Shown in pieces: positions 62,718 to 64,000 of a DNA stretch of 64,000 nucleotides. Every line of letters begins with the position of its first letter. Within the stretch, counting starts at the first letter, position 1. A model generated the notes under the pieces. It worked only from the letters and a program-made list of their open reading frames with translations, did not search any database and was not told where the DNA came from. A program made the translations under genes and the position numbers. This stretch comes from Gilvimarinus chinensis DSM 19667 (GTDB taxonomy: Bacteria > Pseudomonadota > Gammaproteobacteria > Pseudomonadales > Cellvibrionaceae): contig NZ_KB898710.1 in the NCBI RefSeq assembly GCF_000377745.1, positions 38,959-102,958 on the forward strand, written 5' to 3'.

Positions 62718-64000
62718 CTACCAGCTGTGTACCGAGGCCGTTGTGCCATCTACAATGACATCGAACTTACGGTTTGCGCCGCTGATTTCGATGGTGTCGT
62801 TAATATCGATACCGCTTGTGGTTATGGTGATGCTGTAACTGCCGTTGTTTACGCTTAGCGTGTACAGGCCTGCGTCGGATGTGGTGGTGCTGAAGCTTCC
62901 TACTTTTACGGTTGCACCGGAAATGCCCTCGCCCACGTCGTAAAATTGATTGCCATTATTATCCTTGTAGACAACCCCAGTAACAAAATGTGACGCACCG
63001 CTGGCGGCAAAGCTCTGCGTGAGCATGGACGACAAAAACCAGTCTCCAAAGTCGCCGCTGAAATAATAGGTGCCGATGTTTTGCCCGACCCCCAGTTCTT
63101 TGAAGCTTGTACTCAAGAGGTTACGCCTGTGGCCTGCGGACTCAAACAGACCTTCGTGGTGGGCATATATTTGAGAGGTTTTGTTCAGTGTTGACCCGGA
63201 GGTGCCGCTGACGGCGATATTTTCACCATAGCTGTAGGGTGGGTTAAAGCGATATCCGGCGGCGGCCATGCGATCACCGGGGCTGCTGTCATTCTCACCC
63301 GTGTGAGAAAACACATCGGCATTGAGCATCCATTGGCTGTGCTCGCGCGAAGCTTGCATCAATTGACGGTTGTGCGCCAGGGGCGGCTTTTGCGCGCTGC
63401 TGATTGTGCCGGGGCTCAGGCCCTGATTCAGGTCAATACCATAGCGGGCTGCTTCGGCCTCGGGGTCAAAGCGTGCCCGGTTAACCAGCTCAAGCATCAG
63501 TACTTCTTGCGCAGAGGGGTTGTTTTGAGCGGTCTGACTGCGTGGTGTGGCGGAAACTTCAATGCTGTCTTCGGTTTCTTGCCCGTCGGCGGTGGCGGTT
63601 ACTACGAAGTAATAAGTCTGGCCGTTGCTTAGGCCTGTGACCTGCTGTGGCGAGCTGACGTCTTGCTGCCAATCGCCATTGTTATAGGCATGAATATTGG
63701 CGCTGTTGATATAAGGTTCACTGGCCCAGTAAAGATTGTAACCCGTGGCTCCGGCTACTGGTTGCCATTCAACGCTTACTCGAGAGCTGCCGGCAGACGT
63801 TTGTACGGCACCTACCGATTCCAGCGGCACCGCAGAGCTGCTACTTGAGCTTGAATTACTGGAAGATTCGCTTGCGCTCGACTCGCTGGATGAGGACGAT
63901 ACTGAGGAGCTGGAGCTGGAGCTGGAGCTGGAGCTGGAGCTGGAGCTGGAGCTGGAGCTGGAGCTGGAGCTGGAGCTGGAGCTGGAGCTGGAGCTGGAGC
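62718..64000 (-). CDS. Secreted CAP-domain protein with fibronectin III and polyserine linker, N-terminus beyond window
   Basis: Stop codon at 62718-62720; the frame is open to the right edge, 427 codons. Reading from N to C: a Ser-rich linker (about 50 residues, coded by the hexamer repeat), a fibronectin III domain (SSRVSVEWQPVAGATGYNLY...), a CAP/SCP domain (MLELVNRARFDPEAEA, HNRQLMQASREHSQWM, VFSHTGEN, SYGENIAV, GHRRNLLS) with both His of the CAP site, and a C-terminal Cna-B/SdrD-like beta domain. Polyserine linkers are a mark of Cellvibrionaceae secreted enzymes and join catalytic to carbohydrate-binding modules, so a binding module probably lies further upstream. Confidence 0.88.
   Translation of the reverse strand, partial: SSSSSSSSSSSSSSSSSSSSSSSSSSSSSSSSVSSSSSESSASESSSNSSSSSSSAVPLESVGAVQTSAGSSRVSVEWQPVAGATGYNLYWASEPYINSANIHAYNNGDWQQDVSSPQQVTGLSNGQTYYFVVTATADGQETEDSIEVSATPRSQTAQNNPSAQEVLMLELVNRARFDPEAEAARYGIDLNQGLSPGTISSAQKPPLAHNRQLMQASREHSQWMLNADVFSHTGENDSSPGDRMAAAGYRFNPPYSYGENIAVSGTSGSTLNKTSQIYAHHEGLFESAGHRRNLLSTSFKELGVGQNIGTYYFSGDFGDWFLSSMLTQSFAASGASHFVTGVVYKDNNGNQFYDVGEGISGATVKVGSFSTTTSDAGLYTLSVNNGSYSITITTSGIDINDTIEISGANRKFDVIVDGTTASVHSW
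63907..64000 (-). repeat. (GAGCTG)n tandem repeat coding polyserine
   Basis: At least 15 perfect copies of GAGCTG up to the window edge. In the gene direction this reads AGC TCC, alternating serine codons. The array starts at 63907, just before less regular Ser codons. A perfect six-base repeat is prone to slip, always by whole codon pairs so the frame is preserved. Confidence 0.95.

Noticed and set aside
63907..64000. CRISPR or satellite array
   Set aside because: Unit is six bases without spacers and lies in frame as Ser codons of a secreted protein.

Overview
The window looks like chromosomal DNA of a marine or plant-polymer-degrading gammaproteobacterium of the Cellvibrionaceae type. The housekeeping blocks have gammaproteobacterial order (rplM-rpsI-petA-cytochrome b/c1-sspA-sspB, dusB-fis-purH-purD, aroQ-accB-accC-prmA, pstSCAB-phoU). 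Two further clues are a long polyserine linker on a secreted protein at the right edge and a TonB receptor of the TIGR01782 type at the left edge. The genus is inference; I see no rRNA or tRNA gene to anchor it.

Left region (1-7750): a truncated TonB-dependent receptor faces a blaI-type repressor and an M56 metalloprotease fused to an M23 peptidoglycan-hydrolase domain. A perfect BlaI/MecI-like operator palindrome lies between them. A soluble two-PAS chemoreceptor resembling BdlA, a degraded sialidase relic, a membrane GGDEF diguanylate cyclase and a TrhA/hemolysin III protein follow.

Siderophore island (7702-22482): the main accessory feature. On the minus strand lie a winged-helix regulator with a degenerate receiver, a MATE exporter, two IucA/IucC-type synthetases (AsbA-, AsbB-like), an aryl-AMP ligase (AsbC-like), one protein that joins an acyl carrier (AsbD) to AsbE, and an AsbF-like 3-dehydroshikimate dehydratase. 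They are followed by a DUF418 membrane protein, a small DUF3325/DUF3649-like membrane protein and a PepSY ferric-reductase-like protein. A TonB-dependent receptor is divergent. Two Fur-box-like sites sit in the divergent promoter. The gene set encodes the whole petrobactin-type route: 3,4-dihydroxybenzoate formation, activation, loading on a carrier, transfer to spermidine, condensation with citrate, export, re-uptake and probably ferric reduction.

Central core (22578-37303): glpK, rnr, rlmB, a DegS/AlgW-type protease, zapG (yhcB), an alpha/beta hydrolase, zapE, rplM-rpsI, then petA and a single ORF fusing cytochrome b to cytochrome c1, sspA, sspB and a YIP1 protein.

Phosphate block (37403-44275): a Pho box precedes pstS, pstC, pstA, pstB and phoU. 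PstC and PstA carry large extra N-terminal or internal domains.

Right region (44339-64000): a thioredoxin-like protein, an MscS channel, purD, purH, fis, dusB, a DUF3426 zinc-ribbon protein, prmA, accC, accB, aroQ, dsbD, a TPR-like lipoprotein, a PCu(A)C copper chaperone, a DUF2333 protein, DNA polymerase II, and a CAP-domain secreted protein whose (GAGCTG)n-encoded polyserine linker runs off the end. No CRISPR array, insertion sequence or phage gene was seen.
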